From positions 9,482,580 through 9,546,579 of the forward strand of contig CM045758.1 of the NCBI GenBank assembly GCA_025200525.1: a stretch of 64,000 nt of DNA. The letters are read 5' to 3'. Of the stretch, positions 23,365 to 35,520 are shown one piece after another. Within the stretch, counting starts at the first letter, position 1. Each line of letters begins with the position of its first letter. The DNA comes from Camellia lanceoleosa. Lineage: Eukaryota > Streptophyta > Magnoliopsida > Ericales > Theaceae. A program made the translations under genes and the position numbers. A model generated the notes under the pieces. It saw only the letters and a list, made by a program, of their open reading frames with translations, did not search any database and had not been told where the DNA came from.

Positions 23365-26300
23365 TGTCAAGCCCCATATTTTATTACTCGGATACCTTAC
23401 CAATATTCATTAATTAAGTCCATTTACAAATAACATTTCATCCTTGAATGGAATGATGAATAATTAAATATACATATTCCCTCTCGTTATACAACAATAA
23501 CATTTACATACAAATAAAAGAAATGCCATGAGGCTTACAATAAAAGAGATGACACTATTCTTTACAAAAAGATAGCACTCAGTCAAACAACAAATAAAGT
23601 AGTACAATCCATAACCACATTACACTTATGAAATGGTAAAACCCATAGCTTGATCTTCAAATCTCAAAAGCATTCCCTGTACAGATGTACAAGCAGAGGG
23701 TGAGCAAAACTCACCGAGCAATCCCATATTAAAACATTAAAAGATATGCGAGTACAAAGATACTTATACATTTTCGTGAAATTATATCATGTCAAAATCA
23801 TAAGGTTTTATCACATAATCTCTTAAATCCATTTTATTTAATTAACCACAACCAGTTAACTTAAATAAATAAACATGCTTCAATAATAACATGACATTCT
23901 TTTTAATCCATTTAATTATCTCATTATCAATTGAATCATTAAACAATTCATCAAATCTATTTTGATTACATGACAAATGTATCCATATTTCATAACAATT
24001 TCCATTTCTTAATTCATAATCCTGACTCAGAACCTGGCCATACCCTTTAAGAGAGGTTACATCTCATATTAACAGTACTTCCATTTCAATTGACATAAAG
24101 ACTCAAATTAAAAATTTTCCCATTTTACAATAGATAAGCATATGAGCTATATCACACTTCCAAAGATAAGCATATGAGCTATATCACACTTCCAAAGATA
24201 AGCATATGAGCTGTATCTACGGAGTCCATCCCCTATCTCCTCCCAAACAACATCCGGTTTAGAGGTCTATCCCCTATCTTCCCTAAACCGTGGAGTACAT
24301 CCCCTATCTTCTCCAACACAACACAATGCATATAAACAATTATTGTACACATCATCAATCCATACATAAAGTTAATGCATTCTTTCAACCGTCATACTCA
24401 ATGACACATTTCATAGATTAGTTTTCATTTGCCTAATCATCATGCATTGTCTACAACAATCAAGACTATCCTCCACCGATAGCCCAAAGCAGTTATTTTC
24501 TAAATAGAAAATAAATGCACAAAATGGATATTATATCAACATTTCAACTAGGTGAGCGATGAATGATCCAACTACACCCTTTAATCCCATACGTTCCCAA
24601 TTCCATTCTTCTCATTTCAATTTCTCATTTCTCAAATTAATTTCACAAATTAATTCAATAATGTAATTAGGGCATTTTCCATAATTAACATTACAACCTT
24701 TTAGGTTCCATTTTCATCAATGTTTCAACATTAATTCCATTTCTCTATGCCAAACATGCATATAGGTTTATTATAAATATAACCCCAACTTTTGTAAAAT
24801 TACACAAAGGCCCAAACTTTCTCAAAATTACCCAACAACCCCTAACATATCAAAATGCTAAAATTTAAAGACAAAGCTCATAGAGAGGAATAGGGTATCG
24901 CTACTTATTAAACATTACCACTTTGATCAAAATCCTCATTTAAATGCAACATGGTAAATTTTCACCGATAGCCAAAATAGTTATCTGTAACATATTAATT
25001 AAAAGATAACAACATGGGTATATAATCCAACATATAACTATAACTTAGAATCTCCCATGATTCCCAACATTTAGAAACCAATCATATTCCACATTTTATC
25101 AAATATGAACAACTATACTAGTTTTCATGCCACAATCACGTCCGGTAACCTCTCAAGGTCCATTTCTAACCGTGTCGGTTTTATTCCAACAAATACATTA
25201 AGTAAAATAATACCGTTAATGTCCAAGAAAACATCATTTTCTTTCCAAACTCATTCTCCAAGCATTATTCAATTATGACATCCTATTTTGATCGAAAGCC
25301 CCAAAAGTTAAACGTAATTCCTTTGTTTTCTTTACAAATGCTCTTTTGGCCACAAACTGATAAAAATTTCAAAACTAATCGAATCGAAGTCCGTTTTTAT
25401 TCAAATTAAAAACATAACTCATTCATAACCTTACAAACATATTCTAAGTTTACACATTTGCAATTTGGGCATCAACTTTTTATTTTTCTCAAAATTTCTC
25501 TTTTAAGCAAATAAAACACAAATTTTTCCAAAAATTCTAATTAAATTATATACAACTCTAAACTCCATATAATAAAAAAGAAGTGGAGGAAAAATCTCTA
25601 ATTAACAATTTGCACCATATTCCTCAATATCAATTTATTTTTCTTAAAAATAAATTCCAAAACTCAGGATGAGATAAATATTTCAACCTTAATTTCTCAA
25701 AATAAATTATCTAACCATAATATGATGTAGATATAATCCATACAACTATTAAATTCTATTTTCGGATTTATTTTACAAAATTAACAACACAAAATGATTT
25801 TTCCAAAATCACTCTCAAAATACCAACATTCTTAACATTTCGACATAATTTGTTTTCCAAAAATTACCAAACAAAAATCTGAAAATATGCCTATATGCAA
25901 TACCTCTTATAATGATATATTTTCTCAAAATAATCCTACCATAACTTTAATGTAAAAATATGAAGAAAGTCCCTACCTCTTGAATAGAAGTTTTAACAAA
26001 TATAGCAAGGAGATGAAGAAGAGTAGAGATCAACCACCAATCTTTAAGATCTTCAAAGATGGCCACGAGTTTGTCAATAATCCCTCAAACTTCACACTAA
26101 GTCACACTTACCAAAGGCCTCAAACAAATCACCCAAGCACTAGATCTTATAATGGAAGATCAAGGGCTGATCCCAAGCTCACAAACAAAAGGGTTTGGAA
26201 GAAGAGAGTGAAAACAGGGGAGAAGGTAAGGACTCGGTCAGATTTGAGAAATTGGGGAAAGTGTAATACAATCCAAACTAATGATGAAGGGATCTTTGTG

Positions 26301-27156
26301 TATTCGGCAGTCTCAAGGGGAAGAGATGGCTCACCAACCAGTCAAAGTCAATAGATTGAAGGGAGATAGTTTTACACATTTAAAACTAAATATTTATTAG
26401 TCTTCTTTATACTTACACAATGCATGCATATGGCAAGATAACAAGACTAATGATCAAAATTTAATAACCAAGAAAAGTAGCCTCTAGTAATCACGTGGGT
26501 TGGTGGGCCAAAAGCAAAAGGTATTAATGATGTATTTATTTATTTATTTATTTATTTTAATAGGCCATTCCATGTGTGTCTTCTTTAACTTTAACAAAAG
26601 CTGTCCACCCACACACATAAACCCCTTCACCGAATTGAACACTCTGAGAGGAAGATATATTGTATAAAAAAAAAAAAGAAAAAAAAATCATTTTCCACCC
26701 ACCAACACCCTTTAACCTTTTAACACCCACGCTGCACTTACTTCCCTTTTATAAAAAAAATAAATCCTCCACCACAAAAACCATAATAAAATAAATATCC
26801 CATTTAAAACATCATCATGCTATAATATATATACCACCCATAATCCATCATATATTATATTTTCCACCCAAAACCAAATTTCAAATTTTGTTATACATTA
26901 GATCGAACACCGATCAGTCTGTGAATTTTCATAAAATAAATATTCATCAATAAATTTTGAAATTTTTACCCAACGTGCTAGACTCGTATGTGAACAACAT
27001 ACAAAAATTTCATAATTTTCTGAGATCAGTAATTATTTTTAAAAAATACAAAACCAAACTATTTTCGCACAGAATTTACACAGCACTCAAATTCGAAAAT
27101 TTGCTCAATTAAATTATGCACTGGCTATTTAAAAAAAAAAATTCTGGGCCATTACA
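23365..27156 (-). mobile_element. LTR of a Ty3-gypsy-type element, minus strand, about 3.8 kb
   Basis: Read on the minus strand it begins TGTAATGGCCCAG at 27156, just after a purine tract, and ends GGGGCTTGACA at 23365. The stretch about 24060-24480 is the reverse complement of the 48300-48720 part of the TA...CA solo LTRs (shared phrases GGGGATGTACTCCACGGTTT and CCTCTAAACCGGATGTTG), so the two families share their middle. Motifs with CACCGATAGCC occur twice (near 24476 and 24962), indicating an internal duplication. The 124-codon plus-strand frame at 25980-26354 has no recognisable domain and lies antisense inside the LTR. Confidence 0.65.
24125..24215 (-). repeat. Tandem repeat of about 32 bp (AGATAAGCATATGAGCTATA)
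   Basis: Three near-identical units lie here. The reverse-complement motif recurs at 48585-48720 and many times at 61385-61565 in the solo LTRs. Confidence 0.75.
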
Positions 27157-27340
27157 ACCTACCCTCCTTAGAGAAATTTGGTCCTCGAAATTAAACTCAA
27201 GTAATGTAATACATTCTAAAGTCGCCCACAAACTTACTCTGGTACTTATTAATGCATCAACAAAATTTGTTTGACTACTACATGAGCCTCAACAAGTCAC
27301 ACCGGTAACAAACCAAACCGTTACAATCGCACAATAATTG
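27157..27340 (-). mobile_element. Remnant of the internal 3' end of the minus-strand LTR element
   Basis: On the minus strand this shows a purine tract (AAGGAGGGTAGGT) abutting the LTR and, upstream, a short TTTCGAGGACCAAATTT segment like the last codons of pol. The rest of the element is missing; a Helitron begins at about 27344. Confidence 0.55.
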
Positions 27341-27343
27341 GTT

Positions 27344-27600
27344 ATACTTACTATATATTAAGCAAAAGGGGGTTTTTAACCCCTAAGCCTTGTGGGAGCT
27401 CCAATATCTTAATCCTAATTTTCTAATTTTTTGATTTAAAAAAAAAAAAACCTTAGCATTTATTAATTTCTCTCAATCCCCATGCCTTTTGGTAGATTTA
27501 GTCAAAACCCCCTCATAATTAAACTTTAATGCATTAAAGACCAGCATAAATAAAATTCCTTGAAAATTTCAACACATCTATCGATCTATATTATATTATC
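27344..27600 (+). mobile_element. Truncated Helitron 5' part
   Basis: ACTATATATTAAGCAAAAGG and the GGGGGTTTTTAACCCC hairpin mark the 5' end. No 3' hairpin or CTAG follows before the next element. A (TATC)n-type stretch occupies 27575-27628. Confidence 0.6.
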
Positions 27601-27624
27601 TATATCTATATCTATCTATCTATA

Positions 27625-28051
27625 TCTATGCTATATATTAAGCAAAAAGGGATTTTTAACCCCCAAGGCCTATGAAAGCTTCAATATTCCAATATGAATT
27701 TTCTAAATTTTTTATTTAAAAAAAAACTCATCATTTATTGATTTTGTCAAAATTCCCTGATCAGCATTTATTAACTTTTTTCAATCCACATATCTTTCCA
27801 CATGCCTGCATTTATTGATACAATCCCCTGATCAGCATTTAAAATCCCCTCATACAAATAATTATAGATACAATCCATGTATATTTACTGCAATACCATT
27901 TTTAACTTCTCCCATACACTATCATTAGTGATAAGATTGTTAAATTATTTTTATAAAAAATCTTTAAAAACATAATTTATATATTAAAAAAAATCTAAAA
28001 TAAATATAAATATCTATAATTATCTCGTGCATAGCACGGGTGATAGGCTAG
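27625..28051 (+). mobile_element. Non-autonomous Helitron, 427 bp
   Basis: Start TCTATGCTATATATTAAG; end hairpin GTGCATAGCAC then GGGTGATAGGCTAG. It shows the complete 5' and 3' hallmarks with no coding capacity. Confidence 0.8.
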
Positions 28052-28565
28052 TATATATATTAAGAAAAATTGGGTTTCTAACCCTCAAGTCTTATGGAAG
28101 CTCCAATATCCCAATCCAAATTTCCTGTTTTTTTTTTATTTAAAAAAAAAAACCTTAACATTTATTAACTTCTCCCAACCCCAAGCCTTACCCTCATGAT
28201 AACACTTTAATGAATTAAGAACAAGCATAAAAAAAAAAAAAAAAAAATCATTCAAAAGTCCAACACATGAATTCCTTGAAAAGTCCCAACACATATGATT
28301 ATTATCCCTCATAATAACACTTTAATGCATTAAGAACAAGCATAAAAAAAATTCCTTGAAAAATCCAATACATATGATTATTATCAAAATATTAAACTTT
28401 AATATATAAAAAAAAAAAGGACATTTAATTCCTTGAAAAGTCCAACACATATGATTATTATCAAAATATTAAACTTTAATATAATATAAAAAAGAAAAAA
28501 AAAACATTTAAAAAAAGACATTTAAAATTGCAATTCACATATATAGATAATTGTAAACACAACCC
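28052..28565 (+). mobile_element. Non-autonomous Helitron, 3' end damaged
   Basis: It begins directly after the CTAG of the previous copy (ATATATATTAAGAAAAA and GGGTTTCTAACCC). Its tail stops at CACAACCCGTGTTAA, where the terminal hairpin is replaced by a foldback-rich segment. Confidence 0.6.
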
Positions 28566-28660
28566 GTGTTAATATTTACATTGGCGATGTAAATATTTAC
28601 ATTGACAGTATTAACATTCACATTACGGAACATTCACACTGTAAATGTGAATATTATTAG
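28566..28660. repeat. Cluster of short inverted repeats
   Basis: ATATTTACAT and ATGTAAATAT form a perfect stem around TGGCG, and related AACATTCACA/TGTGAATATT words pair across the next 60 bp. It may be what is left of a MITE. The following segment 28665-28770 is repeated at about 29035-29140. Confidence 0.5.
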
Positions 28661-28907
28661 GGATATTTTGGTAACTATGTCACTCATAAGACTTATTGAA
28701 ATATAAGAAAATAATGTGAACTGAATGGGACATAAGTAGCTGAAAAGAGATTTATAAAAAAGTGCTCTCATTTTAAAACTATAAAATTTTGTTAAACTAA
28801 AAATATTTTCTAAAACGGCTTAATATTATAAAAATTATATTAAATGACCCACTGAAGAGTGTAAACAATTTAAAATTTATCTATATTATTATTATTATTT
28901 TCTTTAT

Positions 28908-29892
28908 CTATCTATATATTATATAAGGAAAAGGGGGTTTCTAACCCACAAGTTTTGAGGAAGTTTCAATATCTCAATCCTAATTTTCTAATTTTTTGAT
29001 TTAAAAAACTAAATAACCTTAGCATTTTTTGATAACTATATTTTGGTAACTATGTCACTCATAAGACTTATTGAAATATAAAAAAATAATGTGAACTAAA
29101 TGAAACATAAGTAGCTGAAAAGAGATTTATAAAAAAGTGCCCTCACTTCACTTCATATTTAATAATAAATTGTATATTTGTCTTAATTTTTTGATTTAAA
29201 AAAATAAAAAAACTCAACACATAATAATTTCTTCCAAGTCTTTTTGACTTCTTCCATAGATATTTTTTTCAACTTCTCTCATACCTATTTAATTATTCTG
29301 GAAATAATAATTATCCCTTAATATATGGATTTCAAATGAAAAGATAACAAAAATATTTCATAATCTCTCCATTGTAATTTCTCTCATCGATTTCCAAAAG
29401 AAAATTAAAATTTGCTTTCCATTAAAATTGTTTTTTCCCATTATTATATTCATATTGTATTTTTAGTTATGAAATTAAAACTAAAAGAAATGTAACTTAG
29501 ATTATTGGATTAATAACAGAAATACCATATCAATTATTGTTAAATATCACTTCACATCACTTCATATTTAATAATAAATTGTATATTGTTCTTAATTATA
29601 ACTTTTAAATTGGTATATTTTCATAACAAGAAGAGGTATATCACAACTAATGTAACCTCATTTAATTAGGTTTATTTATTTTTTATTACAAATTATCAAA
29701 ATTGCACTAAATAGATTTATATATATATATATATTAAATTTTTTTAAACTAATAATTTAAAAAGTTATAAACATAAAAATTAATTTATAAATTTCATGTA
29801 TATCACAAGATAAAATATTAAATTAGTTCAATATATTTATAATAATTTTTTTTAATTTATAAAATCTCGTACATAGCACGGGTTAGCACTAG
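28908..29892 (+). mobile_element. Non-autonomous Helitron, about 985 bp
   Basis: 5' TCTATATATTATATAAGG plus GGGGGTTTCTAACCC; 3' hairpin GTACATAGCAC (one mispair) then GGGTTAGCACTAG. The body includes TATGTCACTCATAAGACTTA repeats and no gene. Confidence 0.6.
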
Positions 29893-30150
29893 TATCTATA
29901 CTTATATTAAGCAAAATGGGGTTTTTAACCCCCAAGGCCTGAAGGAGTTTCAATATGCCAATCCTAATTTTCTAATTTTTTGTTTAAAAAAAAAAAACCT
30001 CAACATTTATTAACTTCTATCAACCCACAAGACTTTTTGACTTCTCTCAGAATTACTGCAGTACCTTTTCCAAAACAAATAATTTGTATATTAAAAACAA
30101 TTTAAAATAAATATAAATATCTATATCTATATCTATATCTATCTATTTAT
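29893..30150 (+). mobile_element. Truncated Helitron 5' part
   Basis: It begins right after CTAG at 29892 (CTATACTTATATTAAGCAAA, GGGGTTTTTAACCCCC) and fades into (TATC)n at about 30115-30150. Confidence 0.55.
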
Positions 30151-30154
30151 TTAT

Positions 30155-31512
30155 ATCTATCTCTAACCCACAAGTTTTGTGGGAGTTCCAATATCTGAAC
30201 CTTAATTTCTTAATTTTTTTGAAAAAAAAATAACACTTATTAAATTCTTCAAAGTCTTTTTAACTTCTCCAATATACACACTATTTTTAACTGTTCACAT
30301 ACCTATTGCAAACAGTGAGTCTCCTTTTTAGTTTCTCCTTCTTGACTTCTCACTTCTACACTTTCAACTTCAGTGATCACGTATGCAAACAGTAAGTCTT
30401 CTTTTTGTTTTCTCCTTCTTGACTTTTCCTTTTGTTTACAGTTTTAATATTGTAATTAGATAGCGCATAAAGATATTTGTGATTTGTTTAGCGAACAAAA
30501 AATTATAATTTGATTTTTTAATATGATTAAAGTTAGATAAATATAAACCCTCATAAAAAGAAAAATGTTATTATAATTTGTTGAATGATTCTTTTTTTTT
30601 TTTTTTTTAATGTAATTGTAGTTAGTTTAATAGTTCTTTTTTTTCATTTATTTATTTTATTATGTGAAAAATGTGATGTGATTGTAGTTTGTTCAATGGT
30701 TTTTTTTTTTTTAATATGATTGTTGTAGTTAGTTCAATGGTTTTTTTTAATGTTATTTAATCTTTTTATTTATTATTTTAATTTTATTTTTGATTTTTTA
30801 ATATGATTGAAGTTAGATAAATATAAACCCTCACAAAGAGAAAAATGTGATTATAATTAGTTGAATGATTCTTTTTTTTTTTTAATGTGATTGTAGTTAG
30901 TTTAATAGTTCTTTTTTTATTTATTTATTTTGTTATGGGAAAAATGTGATGTGATTGTAGTTTGTTCAATGGCTCTTTTTTTTAATATGATTGTTGTAAT
31001 TAGTTTAATGTTTTTTTTAATGTTATTTAATCTTTTTATTTACTATTTTATTTTTATTTTTGATATGATTGAAGTTAGATAAACATAAACACTCACAAAG
31101 AAAAAAATGTGATTGTAGTTAGTTCAATGGTTCTTTTTTTCTAATGTGATTGTAGTTAGTCAATGGTTCTTTTTTCATTTATTTATTTATTTTTTATTAT
31201 GGGAAAAATGTGATGTGATTGTAGTTTGTTTAATGGTTCTTTTTTTTTTTTTAATGTGATTAATGTTTTATTTACTTTCTTAATGGTTTTTTTTTTTATA
31301 ATTATTTATGAAAAAAATATGATTGTAGTTAGATAGCACAAAAATATTTGTGATTTGATTTGATTTTTTTCTTGATTTGATTTTTAAAGTACCAATTATT
31401 GATAATGATTAGATTGTATTTTGAAAAAAAAAAAAATTGTAATTGATTTTTTTAACTGACTGTGTTTTTTGAAAAAAAATTATTGTGTTTTTTTAACTAT
31501 CAATTCACTTAA
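30155..31512 (+). mobile_element. Helitron-type body, left half, split by the CACTA insertion
   Basis: After a truncated 5' end (CTAACCCACAAGTTTTGTGG) come the CACGTATGCAAACAGTAAGT module and the AT-rich units also seen at 621-2625. At 31512 it is interrupted by the CACTA element and resumes at 54310, ending in a Helitron 3' terminus at 54747. Confidence 0.6.
31510..31512 (+). repeat. 3-bp target-site duplication of the CACTA element, left
   Basis: TAA precedes CACTA here and follows TAGTG at 54310-54312. Three bp is the duplication size of CACTA elements. Confidence 0.75.
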
Positions 31513-31860
31513 CACTATAAGAAATTGCACTTTTGGCAACGACGTCAATTTTTCATCGCTAAAAGTATATTTTTGGTGACACAGTGATCAATTTCATTGG
31601 TAAAAGTATACCTTTACTGACTCAATTTGCTACCGTCGCTAAAAAAATATAACATTCACTAAGAGCCAAAATTTTTAGTTGGTGCCAAAATTTCAAAACG
31701 TTTAGCTACGGGACTTATATTTTAGCAACACAATGAGTGTTGCTATTAGTGTGCTTACTTCTGCGACGACAAATTGGCGTGGGCAAAGAGTTAACCGTTT
31801 AGCGACGATAACACTATTCGTCGGTAAAAGTTTTGCTAGTGAAATAAAGTGATTTAGTGA
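31513..31860. repeat. CACTA left terminal and subterminal repeat region
   Basis: After the terminal repeat come several copies of ATCGCTAAAAGTAT, CGTCGCTAAAA and TTCGTCGGTAAAAG in both orientations. Such subterminal repeats bind the transposase in the En/Spm family. Confidence 0.75.
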
Positions 31861-32274
31861 TTGTGTTTTTATTATAACTTTTCAAAGAGTTTTAAATATT
31901 CTAGTTACTGAATTGTAAAATTAAAGTGATCATTGAATTAGATCACAAAATGAACCCATTAAGCCCAAACACACTTTTAAGTTGAGATGACTAATTGGAG
32001 ATAATTTAAACTTTTTCAAAGAATGTGGTTAGATTATCAATTTCAATATGTTGGCTTTTATTTTCAGAAACTAGTTTTAATTTTCTTTTTCTAAAAAACA
32101 AAAAACAATTGGGTGAAAAAATAAAAAATACTTATTATTTTTGTATAATTTTATCTTTTAGGTCATAAATACTTTTTAAAATTTTAAAAATATAGTTTTG
32201 ATTTTTATTGCTCTCAAATTAATTTTAATTTTTTCAAAAAAAAAAAAACCTAAAAATTGTGTTGAATTGTTTTT

Positions 32275-32580
32275 CATAGCTAACTCTGCTGACTTTCTGC
32301 GTGAGATTCATCACCTTCCTTAGTTATCCTCACCTTCGCGCAACTCATCTCCTCTCTCCTTCTGTCACCACCGCCGGTGAGCATGGCTTCTTGTCGTCAC
32401 CGGCCTCTCCATAATAACTGGTATGTATATCCTCCTATTTCTCTCTCTCGGTAAACCCTAACATTTATATTTTTTCTCCCTTTTCCTTATATTTGCCCTA
32501 GCCCCTTCATAAACACTGATCGGTCTCTTCGCTCTCCCTATCTCTCTCTCACAGTAATATGACTGACATGAATCTTGAAG
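32275..32580 (+). pseudogene. Possible captured 5' UTR and first exon(s), gene unknown
   Basis: A CT-rich leader (TCATCTCCTCTCTCCTTCTG) precedes an ATG at 32382 in a good context. An open stretch of about 12 codons runs to a GTATGT donor-like site near 32418. A second exon-like piece with AG/GT borders follows at about 32554-32580. It resembles the 5' end of a host gene, but I cannot say which one. It may belong to the fragment that follows. Confidence 0.35.
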
Positions 32581-33468
32581 GTACTCTCTTCAATTTCTTC
32601 TTTTGAATTTTAGCCCCTGTTCTCTAATCAATTTCTGGCTTTATTTATTTTTTTTTTTGAATTTTTCTCTATATCAGTTTTTATTGATTGATGCAATCTA
32701 TTCTTTCTTTATTTTTTCAAAATTCATGTTCAATTTGATGTGTTGTTAAATTATATATTTTTTTTATGTTTAGCTGTTTGTTTCGTTGGATTTTGCGGGG
32801 GTTCTAGTCTGGGATCTGTAGTGATTGAGCTCTGAGAGTAAGTTGATTAATCACTTTTTTATAACTTTGATTTGCTTTTTTTTTTTTTTTTTTCCTTCTT
32901 CTTTCTCTGTTGTAGTTCATTTTTTGTTTGGTTGCTAAGAAAAGGAAATAAGAAAATTCAATGAGATTTCGTTCTGTAGTTTTCAGAAATAGCTTGACTT
33001 CGAAACTTAAATTAAAGCTCTATAAAATTCCCAACAAGAGACAGGCCTATGTAGTTAGGTATTAGAGTTGTTCAATCTATTGTCTTGGAACTAAGAAATA
33101 GTTATATGTGACTAAATTGATTAGAGTTGTCATTTGAGAGCATCTAGTCCATTGATCTTTGGAAATCTTAGAGGTTTTTGTAAAAGCAACAAGTTGAGAA
33201 GAATCTCAAGTGCTAGTAATCTTTTTCAGTGAAGTGTTGTTAGTACATTAAGTTTTGTTTATATGTATTACCAGAGGCATTAAATATATGTTATTTGAGA
33301 ACTAGATGTGCTTCTTTTTGGCTTTTTGAATTTGATGTTCATGTCATGTATTGGATATTTGTCCTATAAAATATATGACTTAATCTAATTAATTACCCTT
33401 AATTACGTTACACAAGGAAAATGAAATGTGTCATCTAATTAATTTTTTCCTTAATTACATTCATGCAG

Positions 33469-33867
33469 GGAAAAAGAAAGTTGAGTAGATCCTCAATGAT
33501 GTTCTCTCCTGCCCAAAGAATGGATACCCTTAATGATTTACTTGCTGCAAGTGACCTTATTTCTCTTCACTGTGCTTTGACAAACGAAACAATTCAAATT
33601 ATTAATGCAGATTGTTTGCAGCATATAAAGCCTGGTACTTTCCAGTGTTTCTTCTGTTTGGTACATTTATTTTATAAAGAAAAATACTGGGATTCCTATA
33701 ATTTGCACTTATAGGGGAGTGCCTTGATCTATGCAGGGGCATTTCTTGTGAATACAGGTAGCAACCAACTATTGGATGATTGTTCAGTAAAGTAGTTTCT
33801 GATTGATGGTACCCTTGCAGGCTATGCTCTGGATGGTGCTGAAGGACCACAATGGATGGAAGCATGG
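33469..33867 (+). pseudogene. AN: Captured ANGUSTIFOLIA-like (plant CtBP) gene fragment, two exons
   Basis: ANGUSTIFOLIA is a plant relative of CtBP/D-2-hydroxyacid dehydrogenases and controls cell shape. Exon A (33469-33634) encodes a stretch including RMDTLNDLLAASDLISLHCA and LQHIKPG, part of the NAD-binding fold. It ends at a GT donor. After a 102-bp intron ending in CAG, exon B (33737-33867) encodes FLVNTGSNQLLDDC, then a stop, then LAGYALDGAEGPQWMEAW before a GT donor. The stop is TAG at 33793, where the family has Gln, a C-to-T change. Earlier and later exons are not found. Retained introns show capture as DNA, not through an mRNA. The match comes from recall of the family; the AN assignment over other CtBP-like genes is strong because plants have few. 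Confidence 0.8.
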
Positions 33868-35000
33868 GTATGATGAGTAGCCTTAGGGTATGAATTACAA
33901 GATGATAAAATGTTTGTTGAGAGTATGTATGTTATCTTCTAGGCATGACTTTCTGACATGATTTATATGGTTGTGTGTGATTACTTGGCTGATGTTGGTA
34001 AAATTAAACCCTTTTTCATTGTGCATTGTTATGGGTTAAATAAGGCATATTTATGAAGAGGGTCATGTTATTTGATGATGGCATAGTTTTGGTTGTGTTT
34101 TTTTACAATACTTCACACATGTTTGCATAAATTCCCCACGCAAACTACATATTATTTTTCTACTTCTGTTTATTTTTGTTAACTTCACTCGCTATCTTCT
34201 TCGACTATTTTAGTACCAATAAAAAGGAAAAAGAGATGTGATTGTTTAGATTGTTATTTGTAATGTTTCCAATGGAGTTCCTTTTGAATTGACCATGTAA
34301 TTTGGTTGCATTATTAATGCAGGAGCCCTTCAAAGTTTGTAGACTTCCCAAGGAAATTATTAAAGTTTCTTCTAGTTATCATCACTCCTATGCCATTCTG
34401 TGTTCATATTTCTTGCTAGATACTTCATTTATCATGGTTTCATGGGGCCCAAGAATATTTACATGTTTTTCAATCTATATTCACAATTCATGCTACTTTA
34501 TAGAATATTATAGTTGATATCTAATCAGTGTTTTAAGCTTTTGTCCTTTCAATATTATTTTGAACTCCCTTTCCTTCCACAATGTAAAATGCTACATATG
34601 CAAATTAAATCTATTTTCTAGTTTCAGTTTTTGACTTCTCATTTATTCAAGTCTACTTTAACACTTAATAGCTACCCATCTTTGATTATTAAATTATTGT
34701 GCATATTTAATTAGTTAATGCTATTCATTTGTAGTTGTGTGTAAAGTTTTGATTTTAATAAAATCAAAAGCATCTATCCTTGTAAGTGTAGATTTACAAA
34801 TTTGAACATACTAAATTCTAAATATAGAATTATTGTTTGACTACAATAATAGTGATTGCGTTGAAATTCAATTTTTGTTACCAAAAGAAAGAAAATATGG
34901 CTTCATCTTTACTGCTTCCACTCGGTAACACACTACAATAGTGATTACGTTGTTGCTTAGATGTTCTTCATCTTTAATTCTGCTGGCTGCTGCTACTGCA
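33868..35000. other. CACTA interior, no recognisable coding sequence
   Basis: AT-rich DNA of intron-like character. An open stretch near 34320-34365 after a TGCAG acceptor-like site is too short to assign. Confidence 0.4.
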
Positions 35001-35012
35001 ACGTTGCTGTGA

Positions 35013-35124
35013 GGCGTGCATACTGCCAATCTATCTGATGAAGAACTTGCTGAATCAGCACTTGTGATACGTGAAACTTCTGCAACATCCACTGAAGATG
35101 CTGACCAAGGTTTTTCTGATTGAC
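35013..35124 (+). pseudogene. Possible captured exon, acidic, unknown
   Basis: One frame from about 35019 reads through codons for ANLSDEELAESALVIRET and then a Ser/Thr/Asp-rich stretch to a TGA near 35122. Composition is gene-like and unlike the surrounding AT-rich DNA. I do not recognise the family. Confidence 0.3.
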
Positions 35125-35311
35125 TATGCTGCAGGAGAGGTAATCTAGCTTAACATGGATACTAGTTACCAAAGCTACCTGCTGATTATAATCTATTTAT
35201 GGAATTGATATGAATTTATTTGTTAATGACCTATATATATATGCTTGAAAAAGTATGAGTATCTAAAAGCTCCTGATAGTGTATCATGAGCAGAGCTTCA
35301 AGGCGTCCACA

Positions 35312-35473
35312 ATGTTACTCTCTACACATACAAGAGTTTGGTTCGGTTCCTCTGTAACTCCCCACCCCAATATTGTCACATCTCTTAAATTTCAAACTAA
35401 ACCCAAATCTTTAAAGCTTCATGCCTCCTCCTCACTCTTCAATGTCCCTCTAGCAAGCAAGATCATGGTTATA
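35312..35473 (+). pseudogene. Captured transit-peptide exon, probably of an organelle RRM protein
   Basis: From the ATG at 35312 the frame encodes a Ser/Thr/Lys-rich, acid-poor N-terminus (MLLSTHTRVWFGSSVTPH onward) of the kind that targets chloroplasts. It ends in LASKIMV, which resembles the start of an RRM first beta strand. The next RRM piece in the correct order and strand is at 49348-52099, so I infer both come from one gene of the chloroplast RRM (ORRM6-like) type, separated by an intron now carrying a Tekay element and a solo LTR. The RRM segment containing RNP2 was not found. Confidence 0.5.
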
Positions 35474-35520
35474 AGTATGTTTTCATCTTCCTTTTCTGCT
35501 TTATATATGTAATTTATGTT

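Noticed and set aside
25980..26354. 124-codon plus-strand frame
   Set aside because: It lies antisense inside the minus-strand LTR with no recognisable domain. A real small gene cannot be excluded, but nothing supports it.
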